Positions 1 to 8,028 of a stretch of DNA of 15,890 nucleotides are shown here, piece after piece (within the stretch, counting starts at the first letter, position 1; each line of letters begins with the position of its first letter). Both the position numbers and the translations under genes were made by a program. This DNA comes from Bacteroidaceae bacterium. Its GTDB lineage: Bacteria; Bacteroidota; Bacteroidia; Bacteroidales; Bacteroidaceae. The notes beneath the pieces are model-generated. The model ran no database searches. It saw only the letters and a list, made by a program, of their open reading frames with translations, and was not told the origin of the DNA. The stretch spans positions 1-15,890 of the forward strand of contig CAAGHW010000083.1 of NCBI GenBank assembly GCA_900769765.1, in the 5' to 3' direction.

Positions 1-80
1 GACATTCAGGAAATCAAAAAATACATAGAGGATAAAATTTAAATTTTATCCTCTATGTATTTTTTGATTTCCTGAATGTC
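1..80. repeat. Perfect 80 bp palindrome at window edge
   Basis: Bases 1-40 are the exact reverse complement of bases 41-80, with no loop and no mismatch. The centre lies between 40 and 41, inside the miaA stop codon, so one arm is the last 13 codons of miaA and the other is its mirror image. A natural terminator seldom has 40 perfect pairs or mirrors coding sequence. The window begins exactly where the symmetry begins. I infer a fold-back artefact at a contig end, or less likely a real inverted duplication. The true sequence downstream of miaA is therefore unknown here. Confidence 0.95.
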
Positions 81-935
81 GTCGGGATGGAACCATGCAA
101 TCTCTTCGTCCTTACGGTACCATGTGACCTGTTTGCGTGAGTATATGCGTGTGTTCTGCTTTATTTTTTCAATGGCAAAGGGTAGTGTCCACTCCCCGTC
201 GAGGTATTTGAAAATCTCTTTGTAGCCTACCGTGTTGAGCGAGTTGTGATGTTTCAGATGGGTAAATCGTTTCACCTCTTCTATAAGACCTTGCTCAATC
301 ATCATGTCCACTCGGCGGTTAATGCGTTCGTACAGCTCTTCGCGGTCGCGCTGCAGACCTATCTTTATTATTTTGAACGGACGTTCTTTTACACTGCGCT
401 TGCGGAAAGAAGTGTATGTCTTGCCTGTCATGTAGCAGATCTCAAGGGCATGCATCACGCGCTTGGGGTTCTTTATGTCGGCCTCGTTGTAGTATTCCGG
501 GTCTAAGATACGCAGTTCCGATGCAAGTTGTTCCAATCCCTCTTTCTCATACTTTTCAAGCACCATTGCACGCGTTTCGTCATCAACGGTAGGGATGTCG
601 TCTATACCTTTGCATACAGCGTCGATGTACATCATGGAGCCGCCAGACATGAGCATTACTTTATTCTCGGCAAACTCTTTTTCAAGAAGCTGCATTACAT
701 CCTCTTCGTATTTTGCTGCGCTGTAATAGTCGCCGGGCTGAAGTTGCCCCACAAAATAATGCTTGCAACGTGCAAGTTCATCCTTGCTTGGCATGGCTGT
801 ACCTATCTCCATGCCGCTGTACATCTGTCTTGAATCGGAAGATATTATAGGACAAGAAAAATGTTCGGCTATGGCAAGACTTGTATCGGTCTTGCCCACA
901 GCCGTTGGTCCTATCAATACCACAAGTGTATTCAT
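39..935 (-). CDS. miaA: tRNA dimethylallyltransferase MiaA
   Basis: MiaA transfers the dimethylallyl group of dimethylallyl diphosphate to N6 of adenine 37 in tRNAs that read codons starting with U; the modification supports reading accuracy. The 298 aa product has the family's usual length. It shows the P-loop GPTAVGKT at residues 9-16, the motif DSRQMY at 34-39, and the C-terminal stretch SRKQVTWYRKD typical of the family. The ATG at 933-935 is preceded by GAGGGGGATA, one of the few good Shine-Dalgarno-like sequences in the window. It is the last gene of the minus-strand block, 24 bp after the unknown acidic gene. The last 13 codons lie in one arm of the terminal palindrome; the stop comes at a normal length, so the protein is probably complete, but its 3' flank is not reliable. 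Confidence 0.96.
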   Translation of the reverse strand: MNTLVVLIGPTAVGKTDTSLAIAEHFSCPIISSDSRQMYSGMEIGTAMPSKDELARCKHYFVGQLQPGDYYSAAKYEEDVMQLLEKEFAENKVMLMSGGSMMYIDAVCKGIDDIPTVDDETRAMVLEKYEKEGLEQLASELRILDPEYYNEADIKNPKRVMHALEICYMTGKTYTSFRKRSVKERPFKIIKIGLQRDREELYERINRRVDMMIEQGLIEEVKRFTHLKHHNSLNTVGYKEIFKYLDGEWTLPFAIEKIKQNTRIYSRKQVTWYRKDEEIAWFHPDDIQEIKKYIEDKI

Positions 936-950
936 TATCCCCCTCAGAGC
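936..950 (-). promoter_or_regulatory. Shine-Dalgarno-like site of miaA
   Basis: On the minus strand the bases just before the miaA ATG read GCTCTGAGGGGGATA. The purine run GAGGGGG ends three bases before the start codon. Most other starts in the window have only A/T-rich upstream sequence, so this site and the one before gcvPB stand out. Confidence 0.45.
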
Positions 951-959
951 AGATAATGA

Positions 960-1535
960 TTAATAAAGGTCGTCGGAATAGCTTGAGTCGGCGATGTTGT
1001 TGATGTCATAGCCGTCAAGGTCGATGTCGTCATCGTTGTAACCGTCGCTGCCGTAGAAGTCTTCATTGAAATCTTCGTCATCGCTTGCGATGGCTGCTGT
1101 GTTTGACTTGCTCATCAATTCATCGAAATTGAGAGTCTGTACAGGAGCTTCTCCTGTTGATTTTACACATACTGCCTTGTCAAGGTCCTTGCCGAACTCA
1201 ATCTTGCTGAGTTCCATGAAGAATACACGGTCGGCAAGCGGGTCGAACACATACACAAGCTTCTGCTTCTCGTCTTCAACAAGGTCGCCGATGACTGTTT
1301 CTGCCATGGAGTAGTTCTCCTCTTCTGACATGCCACCCATATCCTCACGAGTAATCTCTGCCTCCTTAATCCATTGGTCGGTACATATGAAGAATGATGT
1401 CATCTGATCATCAGGGTAGTTTACCGATTCCAATATGGCATTGTTCAAATCAAGGAATGTAGCTTCTGAGTCTATTTCGATATCTCTTCTGAAGTTCTCG
1501 ACTTCGTCTGACAATAGTCTGAATTTGTATATCAT
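960..1535 (-). CDS. PRiA4_ORF3-like acidic protein of unknown function
   Basis: This 191 aa protein sits between lpxA (10 bp gap) and miaA (24 bp gap) on the same strand, so it is probably cotranscribed with the lipid A genes. The N-terminal part, beginning MIYKFRLLSDEVENFRRDIE, followed by a predicted helix and later KLVYVFDPLADRVFFMEL, resembles the pRiA4b Orf3-like fold (often annotated as an IS1096 passenger or TnpR-like protein), in which a YxYDfGDxW segment is typical; here that segment is diverged. The last 40 or so residues are very rich in Asp, Glu, Asn, Tyr and Ser, likely disordered and strongly negative. An in-frame TTG at 1551-1553 would add six residues and overlap lpxA; I chose the ATG at 1533-1535 because it follows AAAGAAAG and starts the conserved domain. 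There is no signal peptide or membrane segment. Function is unknown; no transposase lies nearby, so the transposon name is probably misleading. Confidence 0.8.
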   Translation of the reverse strand: MIYKFRLLSDEVENFRRDIEIDSEATFLDLNNAILESVNYPDDQMTSFFICTDQWIKEAEITREDMGGMSEEENYSMAETVIGDLVEDEKQKLVYVFDPLADRVFFMELSKIEFGKDLDKAVCVKSTGEAPVQTLNFDELMSKSNTAAIASDDEDFNEDFYGSDGYNDDDIDLDGYDINNIADSSYSDDLY

Positions 1536-1545
1536 AATCTTTCTT

Positions 1546-2316
1546 TTATCCAATTATACCTCTTTGTGATACTTTCTCAATGAAATTGATGATACGCTCC
1601 ACTTCGGGACACATTTCTTCATTTTCTTTGATTCTTTCAACAGCTTTTGAAACAATTGTTCCGCTCTCGTAGATGTGACGATAAGCACCGCGTATGCTGT
1701 TGATTGTTTCATTGCTGAAACCTCTTCTTCTGAGTCCTACAATATTCAATCCGCAATATTTTGCAGGTTCACGGCCTACAATGATGTATGGTGGAATATC
1801 TTTGTTGATACGGCCACCGCCTTGAATCATTACATAGCTTCCAATGTTGGTGAACTGATGCACAAGAACGCATGCACTAAGAATTGCAAAGTCATCGATG
1901 ACAACCTCTCCTGCAATTTTTGTGGAGTTTCCGATGATACATCCGCTGCCAACAACGCTGTCATGTCCAATATGGCAGTTTTCCATAAACAGATTGTTGC
2001 TGCCGATAACCGTTTTTCCTTTCGATGCTGTACCTCTGTTCAGAGTAACATTTTCGCGTATTAGATTGTTGTCACCAATCTCCAATGTCGTATCTTCTCC
2101 AACAAATTTCAGGTCCTGCGGAATACCGCCAACTACAGCTCCATGGAATACTTTGTTGTTGTTACCCATACGTGTTCCGCTAAGTACCGATGAATGTGCC
2201 ATTATGTGGCAGTTGTCACCGATAACAACATTGTCCTCGATATATACAAAAGGTTCTATTGTGCAGTTGTTGCCTATTTTTGCACCCGGATGAATATGTG
2301 CTAATGGACTAATCAT
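1546..2316 (-). CDS. lpxA: UDP-N-acetylglucosamine acyltransferase LpxA
   Basis: LpxA carries out the first step of lipid A synthesis: it moves a 3-hydroxyacyl chain from acyl carrier protein to the 3-OH of UDP-GlcNAc in the cytoplasm. The 256 aa protein matches the family length. Residues 1 to about 185 are a left-handed beta helix of hexapeptide repeats (IGNNCT, IGDNCH, IGSNNL and so on). His118 in NCHIGHD is the expected catalytic base, matching His125 of the E. coli enzyme, and the stretch VGLRRRGF at 193-200 leads into the C-terminal helical domain, as in the family. The ATG is 11 bp after the end of lpxC/fabZ. Its neighbours supply the next two dedicated steps, so the three proteins form one pathway unit. 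Confidence 0.97.
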   Translation of the reverse strand: MISPLAHIHPGAKIGNNCTIEPFVYIEDNVVIGDNCHIMAHSSVLSGTRMGNNNKVFHGAVVGGIPQDLKFVGEDTTLEIGDNNLIRENVTLNRGTASKGKTVIGSNNLFMENCHIGHDSVVGSGCIIGNSTKIAGEVVIDDFAILSACVLVHQFTNIGSYVMIQGGGRINKDIPPYIIVGREPAKYCGLNIVGLRRRGFSNETINSIRGAYRHIYESGTIVSKAVERIKENEEMCPEVERIINFIEKVSQRGIIG

Positions 2317-2327
2317 ATCTCTTGTTT

Positions 2328-3716
2328 TTATTCTTTGTTTTTAATTATCTGACCGGTGAACTGTGCTTCCGCAACAAGTTTCTCTCCTACAAAAACATAA
2401 CCCTTCATCATTGTTATGCCATGACGTAGTGGAGCCAACTGTTCTACCTTGAATACAAGTGTATCGCCTGGAACCACCTTCTTGTGGAATGCTATCTTGT
2501 CTATTTTCAGGAAGTATGTAGAATACTTTGCCGGTTCATCGAGCATGTTCATCACGAACAATCCTCCGCATTGCGACATTGCTTCAACAAGCAAAACTCC
2601 CGGCATGACAGGCTCATCGGGGAAGTGACCGGCGAAGAAAGACTCATTCATGGTTACGTTCTTGGTTCCTACGATGTAGTCTGAACCGAGTTCGATGACT
2701 TTATCCACCAACAACATAGGGTTACGGTGGGGGAGCAGTTCCTTTATCCTTTTGACATCCATTACCGGTTCGCGGTTAGGGTCGTATATCGGAGCCTGTA
2801 TCTGGTGCTCACGAATTATCTTTCTCATCGCGCGCGCGAACTTATTATTAATAGTATGTCCGGGACATGTTGCAATGATACGTCCTTGCAGTGGCTTGCC
2901 TATGAGTGCAAGGTCGCCGATTATATCGAGCAGTTTATGACGTGCAGGCTCGTTGTTCCATACAAGTGGCTTGTGATTCAGGTAGCCGAGTTTCTTGGCG
3001 TCCATCTGAGGAACTCCGAGAATGTCGGTAAGCCTGTCGAAATTCTCTTGTGACATTTCGCGCTCGTATATTACAATAGCGTTGTCAAGGTCACCGCCTT
3101 TTATAAGTCCGAGATTCAGCAACGATTCCAACTCGCGTACGAAAACAAATGTACGGCTCGACGCAATGTCTTTCTTGAAGTTCTCCATATCCTCAAGAGT
3201 CGCATACTGGTTGAAAAGAATGTTGCTGTCGTAATGGATAAGTACATTTAGGCTGAACTTCTCATCGGGCAGGATGATGATTGAATGGCCTGTCTCCTCG
3301 TCCTTGATCTCAATTTTTGATTTGATTACAAACACATCCTTCTCGGCATTCTGCTCCTTGATGCCAATGCGCTCGATGTTCTCGACATACAGTATGGCAC
3401 TACCGTCGAGAATAGGGAATTCCGGGCCATTGACCTGCATAAGGCAGTTGTCGATGCCAAGTGCAAAGAGTGCTGCAAGAGCATGCTCGACCGTACTCAC
3501 GCGTGCTTCGCCTTTTGTAAGCACTGTGCCGCGTGTAGTCTCGGTTACATTCTCGGCAACAGCGTCTATTATCGGTTCTCCGGGAAGGTCTATTCGTTGT
3601 ATCTTGTATCCGTAGTTTTCGGGAGCCGGATTGAATGTTACAGTAAGGCTCAAGCCTGTGTGTAATCCTTTTCCGAATAACGAGAAACTTCCGTTCAGTG
3701 TCTTTTGCTTATTCAT
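2328..3716 (-). CDS. lpxC/fabZ: Bifunctional LpxC deacetylase / FabZ dehydratase
   Basis: This 462 aa protein fuses two enzymes. Residues 1 to about 305 are LpxC, the zinc-dependent UDP-3-O-acyl-GlcNAc deacetylase, the committed step of lipid A synthesis. The expected zinc ligands are His78 (in STVEHA), His260 and Asp264 (in RHKLLD), with Glu77 as general base and His287 (in CPGHTINNKFAR) as catalytic acid. Residues about 315-462 are FabZ, the 3-hydroxyacyl-ACP dehydratase of fatty acid elongation, with LLPHRNPMLLVD at 328-338, catalytic His364 (GHFP) and Glu378 (VEAMSQ), spaced 14 residues apart as in FabZ. Both active sites look complete. The fusion joins two enzymes that compete for the 3-hydroxyacyl-ACP pool; such fusions are known in Bacteroidota. 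The ATG lies 7 bp after lpxD and the stop 11 bp before lpxA. Confidence 0.97.
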   Translation of the reverse strand: MNKQKTLNGSFSLFGKGLHTGLSLTVTFNPAPENYGYKIQRIDLPGEPIIDAVAENVTETTRGTVLTKGEARVSTVEHALAALFALGIDNCLMQVNGPEFPILDGSAILYVENIERIGIKEQNAEKDVFVIKSKIEIKDEETGHSIIILPDEKFSLNVLIHYDSNILFNQYATLEDMENFKKDIASSRTFVFVRELESLLNLGLIKGGDLDNAIVIYEREMSQENFDRLTDILGVPQMDAKKLGYLNHKPLVWNNEPARHKLLDIIGDLALIGKPLQGRIIATCPGHTINNKFARAMRKIIREHQIQAPIYDPNREPVMDVKRIKELLPHRNPMLLVDKVIELGSDYIVGTKNVTMNESFFAGHFPDEPVMPGVLLVEAMSQCGGLFVMNMLDEPAKYSTYFLKIDKIAFHKKVVPGDTLVFKVEQLAPLRHGITMMKGYVFVGEKLVAEAQFTGQIIKNKE

Positions 3717-3723
3717 GAATATA

Positions 3724-4758
3724 TCATTTTTTGTTTTTCAAAGCTTCGAGTTCTTTTGTAAGTTCCTTTATCTTTTTATCAAGTTCGGGCAGTTTCTTTA
3801 TATAGGCCGATGTCTTGATAAAGAGGTTTGCATCCATTGCAGGTGAACCGAGCAGTCTTTCTCCACCTTTACGGTTGCCCATTGTACCGCATTTCGGGCC
3901 AATGGTGGTGTGGGCACCTATTGTACTGTGTCCCGAAATACCAGCCTGTCCTCCGCAGATACACCATTCTTCCATCTTTGTACTGCCTGCAACAGCAACC
4001 TGTGCAGCCATAGCGGTGTGTCTTCCAATTTCGCAATTATGTGCAATCTGTATAAGGTTGTCAAACTTTACTCCGTTGTGTATTGTCGTTGCACCCATTG
4101 TGGCGCGGTCGATACATGTGTTTGCACCAACCTCTACGTCGTCCTCAATGATTACAATACCCATTTGAGGTATCTTTTCATATCCTTCAGCAGTAGGCGC
4201 AAAACCGAAACCGTCGGCACCGATGACGCATCCGCTGTGCAGTATGCATCTGTTGCCTATGCGACAATCGTTGTATATCACTGCGTTGGCATAAATAATA
4301 CAGTCGTTGCCCATGCGCGCACCATCACCCATAGACACGCCGCTGTGTATGATGCAGTTGTCGCCAACCTCGCAATTCTCGCCAATGACAACAAAAGGAG
4401 CTATATAGCAGTTCTCTCCGATCTTCGCTGTTGGGGCTATTGACGCGAGTGAACTTACTCCTTGTTTCTTTGGCTTGCTTGCTTCGTACATTGTCATCAG
4501 TTTGGCAAGGCTTCCGTATGCGTTGTCTACCTTTATCAATGTTGCGGAAATAGGCTGCTCGGGCATGAAGTCGCGATTTACAAGTACCACCGATGAACGG
4601 GTAGTGTAGATGTAGTCGGTATATTTGGGGTTTGCCAAAAAGGAAATGGCACCCGGCATACCTTCTTCTATTTTCGCAAAAGTGTATATTTCAGCATTCT
4701 CATTGCCGACAACCTCTCCATTGACAAATGAGGCAATTTGTTTGGCTGTGAATATCAT
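3724..4758 (-). CDS. lpxD: UDP-3-O-acylglucosamine N-acyltransferase LpxD
   Basis: LpxD adds the second 3-hydroxyacyl chain, to the 2-amino group exposed by LpxC, giving UDP-2,3-diacylglucosamine. The 344 aa protein has the family's three parts: an N-terminal uridine-binding domain (about 1-100), a hexapeptide-repeat beta helix (about 105-300; for example IGENCY, VGDNCI, IGNRCI), and a C-terminal charged helix (about 321-344, KKLPELDKKIKELTKELE) likely to form part of the trimer. His240 in IQIAHNCEIG corresponds to the catalytic His239 of E. coli LpxD. A Bacteroidota-type promoter candidate lies 31 bp upstream, so this gene may begin its own transcript as well as being read from purM. Its stop is 7 bp before lpxC/fabZ. 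Confidence 0.97.
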   Translation of the reverse strand: MIFTAKQIASFVNGEVVGNENAEIYTFAKIEEGMPGAISFLANPKYTDYIYTTRSSVVLVNRDFMPEQPISATLIKVDNAYGSLAKLMTMYEASKPKKQGVSSLASIAPTAKIGENCYIAPFVVIGENCEVGDNCIIHSGVSMGDGARMGNDCIIYANAVIYNDCRIGNRCILHSGCVIGADGFGFAPTAEGYEKIPQMGIVIIEDDVEVGANTCIDRATMGATTIHNGVKFDNLIQIAHNCEIGRHTAMAAQVAVAGSTKMEEWCICGGQAGISGHSTIGAHTTIGPKCGTMGNRKGGERLLGSPAMDANLFIKTSAYIKKLPELDKKIKELTKELEALKNKK

Positions 4759-4788
4759 GGTATTTTTGTTTCTGTATTATTTTGTTTA

Positions 4789-4796
4789 CAAATATA
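4789..4796 (-). promoter_or_regulatory. Candidate internal promoter for the lpx genes
   Basis: On the minus strand the 92 bp gap between pyrF and lpxD contains TATATTTG, a perfect match to the Bacteroidota -7 element TAnnTTTG, 30 bp before the lpxD ATG. A -33 TTTG at the right distance is missing; the nearest is TTTC with a 17 bp spacer. It is the widest gap inside the minus-strand block, which supports a secondary promoter letting lipid A genes be expressed apart from the nucleotide genes. Confidence 0.5.
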
Positions 4797-4850
4797 AATG
4801 TTGCAGATAAATGAAAGTTGCTGTTTTGTCTAATTCTGCTCTTTTAGGTG

Positions 4851-5681
4851 TCAAATGATACCTTTGGCTTTCAGTTCTGCCTCCATCTGCAATTGGTAGT
4901 CGTGTGCCTTTTCTGCGGCTACAGTCGCGAAGTTCTCGCTGCCGTCGGCAAAAATTATGGCACGGCTTGCGTTTACAAGCAGACCACATTCGTCGTTCAT
5001 ACCGTATTTGCATACTTCTTCAAGTGAGCCACCCTGTGCACCTACACCGGGAACGAGCAGGAAGTGGTTTGGAACGATGCGACGTACGTTCTCGAATGAC
5101 TTGCCCTGTGTTGCACCAACGACATACATCATGTTCTCGTCGCTTCCCCATTTCTGTGAAGTCTCAAGAACCTTCTCGAACAGCATTGTACCGTTCTCGT
5201 CCTTTGTCAGCTGGAAGTCGTGTGAACCAGGGTTTGATGTCAAAGCAAGCACGATGACCCAGCTGCCTTCGTAAGCAAGGAATGGTTTTACGCTATCCTC
5301 GCCCATATATGGAGCAACTGTGATTGAGTCAACCTTCATCTCTTCGAAGAATGAACGTGCATAGAGTGATGATGTGTTACCTATATCACCGCGTTTTGCG
5401 TCTGCTATGATAAAGATTTCGGGATAGTTCTCCTTGATATAGTTTACAGTCTTTTCAAAGCTTATCCAACCTTTTACGCCACATGCTTCGTAGAAAGCGA
5501 GGTTCGGCTTGTATGCAACGGTATATGGTGCGGTAGCATCGATAATCGCTTTGTTGAATTCGAATACGGCATCTTCGCTGTTCTGCAGGTGTGCCGGCAA
5601 CTTCTTGATGTCGCTGTCAAGACCTACACAAAGAAATGAACGCTTTTCCTTAATCTGTCTAACAAGTTCCTGTTTGTTCAT
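4851..5681 (-). CDS. pyrF: Orotidine 5'-phosphate decarboxylase PyrF
   Basis: PyrF converts orotidine monophosphate to UMP, the last step of de novo pyrimidine synthesis, in the cytoplasm. The 276 aa length and the catalytic block DAKRGDIGNT at 94-103 (Asp94, Lys96, Asp99) place it in the longer subfamily 2 rather than the short E. coli type. VAYKPNLAFYEACG at 55-68 and the C-terminal VPGVGAQGGS phosphate-binding region agree. The ATG at 5679-5681 is 21 bp after the prfA stop. It lies between prfA and lpxD; from memory, related genomes often have an HD-domain gene between pyrF and lpxD, which is absent here. UMP made by this step feeds UTP and thus the UDP-GlcNAc used by the lpx genes downstream. 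Confidence 0.96.
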   Translation of the reverse strand: MNKQELVRQIKEKRSFLCVGLDSDIKKLPAHLQNSEDAVFEFNKAIIDATAPYTVAYKPNLAFYEACGVKGWISFEKTVNYIKENYPEIFIIADAKRGDIGNTSSLYARSFFEEMKVDSITVAPYMGEDSVKPFLAYEGSWVIVLALTSNPGSHDFQLTKDENGTMLFEKVLETSQKWGSDENMMYVVGATQGKSFENVRRIVPNHFLLVPGVGAQGGSLEEVCKYGMNDECGLLVNASRAIIFADGSENFATVAAEKAHDYQLQMEAELKAKGII

Positions 5682-5702
5682 GGCTTATATCTGTTTTTTT
5701 TG

Positions 5703-6812
5703 TTATAAATCCTGTTCTTTCATTCTTTCGGCGTTTTCTGCTATTATCAGATGGTCGATACAGTCCTGTATGTCGCCGTTGACAAATGCCGAAAGGTTAT
5801 AGATTGTATAGTTTATACGATGGTCGGTTATACGTCCTTGCGGATAGTTGTATGTACGTATCTTGGCCGAGCGATCGCCTGTCGATACCATTGTCTTGCG
5901 CTTGTTGGCAATGTCATCGGCATAGCGTTGGTGTTCTCTGTCATATATCAATGTGCGCAAGCGTGCGAGTGCGCGCTCTTTGTTCTTTGGTTGGTCGCGC
6001 GTCTCGGTACACTCGATGAGAATCTCTTCGACCTGGTTCGTTTCAGGGTTTAGCCAAGGGTATCTCAAGCGAACTCCCGATTCAACTTTGTTCACGTTCT
6101 GTCCACCGGCACCGCTCGAACGGAATGTGTCCCATTTGATGGCGCTCTCGGTGATTTCCACATCAAAGGCTTCTGCCTCGGGCAGAACGGCTACCGATGC
6201 CGCCGATGTGTGTACACGTCCTTGTGTCTCGGTTGCAGGTACACGCTGTACGCGGTGCACTCCCGATTCATATTTCAGCGTTCCGTAAACCTTGTCACCC
6301 GTTACGGTACATATTATCTCCTTATAACCGCCCGATGTACCTTCGCTGCAGCTTGATACCTCCAAACGCCAACCTTTGCTTTCGCAATATTTGCTGTACA
6401 TACGGAAGAGGTCACCTGCAAAAATGGCTGCCTCGTCACCGCCAGTTCCGCCTCTGATTTCAAGAATGGCGTTCTTGTCATCTTGCGGGTCGGCAGGAAT
6501 GAGCAACAGCTTTATCTCTTCTTCGGTCTTCGGTATTTCCGTTTCGCACATGTCAATCTCTTCGCGTGCCATTTCACGCAACTCCGTATCGCTCTCGTTT
6601 GCGAGAAGGTCCTTTGCTTCGGACAGCGAAGTCAACAGCTGTATATAGCGTTTGCGTGCATCGAGAATCTGCTCCAACTCGCGATACTCTTTGTTCAACC
6701 TTACATAACGCTTCATGTCGGCAACGACAGCCGGGTCGGTTATCAATGTCGAAATCTCTTGAAAGCGTGCTTCAAGGTCGTTCAGTTTTATCAAAAGCGA
6801 GTTGTTCTCCAT
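5703..6812 (-). CDS. prfA: Peptide chain release factor 1
   Basis: RF1 recognises UAA and UAG in the ribosomal A site and triggers release of the finished protein. The 369 aa product has the codon-reading tripeptide PAT at 192-194 (RF1 type; RF2 would have SPF), and the universal GGQ at 236-238 in RSSGAGGQNVNKVESGVRL, which contacts the peptidyl transferase centre and whose Gln is usually methylated by PrmC. GGTGGDEAAIFAGDLFRMY at 121-139 is also characteristic. No prmC is in the window, whereas in many proteobacteria it follows prfA. The gene starts 13 bp after purM and ends 21 bp before pyrF. Confidence 0.97.
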   Translation of the reverse strand: MENNSLLIKLNDLEARFQEISTLITDPAVVADMKRYVRLNKEYRELEQILDARKRYIQLLTSLSEAKDLLANESDTELREMAREEIDMCETEIPKTEEEIKLLLIPADPQDDKNAILEIRGGTGGDEAAIFAGDLFRMYSKYCESKGWRLEVSSCSEGTSGGYKEIICTVTGDKVYGTLKYESGVHRVQRVPATETQGRVHTSAASVAVLPEAEAFDVEITESAIKWDTFRSSGAGGQNVNKVESGVRLRYPWLNPETNQVEEILIECTETRDQPKNKERALARLRTLIYDREHQRYADDIANKRKTMVSTGDRSAKIRTYNYPQGRITDHRINYTIYNLSAFVNGDIQDCIDHLIIAENAERMKEQDL

Positions 6813-6825
6813 CGTCTTCCGTTAT

Positions 6826-7992
6826 TTAGTATCTGAAAGTGCCGTAAGGGCTTTCGATGATAAGTTCGTTCTTCTCGGCAGCTTCAACACGTCCTATAAT
6901 CTGTGCATCCACACCAAAGCTCTTGCTTATTGCGATGATTTCCTCGGCATGCTCGGGCTTTACATAAACCTCCAGACGGTGGCCCATGTTGAATACCTTG
7001 TACATCTCGGCCCAATCTGTTCCGCTCTGTTCCTTAATTGTCTTGAAGAGTGGCGGGATGGGGAAGAGGTTATCCTTGATGACTCTCTTGTTCTCTACAA
7101 AGTGCATCACTTTTGTCTGTGCACCGCCTGAGCAGTGTACCATACCGTGAATTTCAGGGCGTAGTGCGTCGAGCATCTTCTTTACGATTGGCGCGTATGT
7201 ACGTGTCGGTGAAAGTGCGAGTTTGCCGGCATCGAGCGGTGAGTCCTCGACCTTGTCGGTCAATTTGAGACCACCTGAATATGTCAGTTCCTCAGGAACG
7301 GCGCAGTCGTAGCTCTCGGGATATTTCTCGGCAAGGTACTTGCTGAACACGTCGTGACGTGCCGATGTCAATCCGTTGCTTCCCATACCACCGTTGTACT
7401 CTTTCTCGTATGTTGCCTGTCCGTATGATGCCATACCTACGATGACGTCGCCGGCTGCAATGTTGGCATTGTCGATGACATCGCTGCGCTTCATGCGGCA
7501 TGTCACAGTGCTGTCAACGATGATTGTGCGTACCAAATCGCCTACATCGGCTGTCTCACCGCCTGTCGCATAAACGCCGACACCCATTTCGCGGAGTTCT
7601 GCGAGCAATTCATCTGTGCCGTTGATTATGGCCGAAATGACTTCGCCCGGAACGAGCAGCTTGTTACGGCCTATGGTTGATGATACAAGTATATTGTCTG
7701 TTGCACCTACGCAAAGAAGGTCGTCTATATTCATAATTAAAGCGTCCTGAGCAATGCCTTTCCAAACACTCAAGTCGCCTGTCTCTTTCCAATAAAGATA
7801 TGCCAACGATGATTTTGTTCCTGCGCCGTCGGCGTGCATGATGTTGCAATAATCGGGGTCACCGCCAAGTATGTCGGGAATGATTTTGCAGAAAGCTTTA
7901 GGATAGAGTCCTTTGTCAATGTTCTTGATCGCGTTGTGAACGTCTTCTTTTGATGCGGAAACTCCGCGCATCATGTATCTTTGATCACTCAT
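6826..7992 (-). CDS. purM: Phosphoribosylformylglycinamidine cyclo-ligase (AIR synthetase)
   Basis: PurM closes the imidazole ring of FGAM using ATP to give aminoimidazole ribonucleotide, the fifth step of purine synthesis. The 388 aa protein belongs to the longer form found in Bacteroidota (E. coli PurM is about 345 aa). Visible family blocks are HADGAGTKS around 53-61 (the DGxGTK motif), MNIDDLLCVGA at 87-97, ATGGETADVGDL at 142-153, and a glycine-rich GGMGSNGLTSARH stretch near 210 that matches the usual SNGxxLxR substrate-binding loop. It is the first gene of the minus-strand block and has a good promoter about 37 bp upstream. The ATG follows an A-rich leader of about 30 nt without a Shine-Dalgarno sequence. 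Confidence 0.95.
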   Translation of the reverse strand: MSDQRYMMRGVSASKEDVHNAIKNIDKGLYPKAFCKIIPDILGGDPDYCNIMHADGAGTKSSLAYLYWKETGDLSVWKGIAQDALIMNIDDLLCVGATDNILVSSTIGRNKLLVPGEVISAIINGTDELLAELREMGVGVYATGGETADVGDLVRTIIVDSTVTCRMKRSDVIDNANIAAGDVIVGMASYGQATYEKEYNGGMGSNGLTSARHDVFSKYLAEKYPESYDCAVPEELTYSGGLKLTDKVEDSPLDAGKLALSPTRTYAPIVKKMLDALRPEIHGMVHCSGGAQTKVMHFVENKRVIKDNLFPIPPLFKTIKEQSGTDWAEMYKVFNMGHRLEVYVKPEHAEEIIAISKSFGVDAQIIGRVEAAEKNELIIESPYGTFRY

Positions 7993-8028
7993 TTGTTTAT
8001 GTGTTTTTTAGTTGTTCTTTTTATTTTG

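Noticed and set aside
960..1535. Mobile element based on the IS1096 or TnpR-like family name
   Set aside because: There is no transposase, resolvase motif, terminal inverted repeat or target duplication, and the gene sits in a regular operon position.
1536..1553. Upstream TTG start for the unknown acidic protein
   Set aside because: It would overlap the lpxA stop region and add six residues before the conserved start of the domain; the ATG at 1533-1535 has better context.
3910..4443. Plus-strand open frame of 177 codons opposite lpxD
   Set aside because: It lies wholly antisense to a clear lpxD with intact hexapeptide repeats. Its composition reflects those repeats read backwards, and it has no start context.
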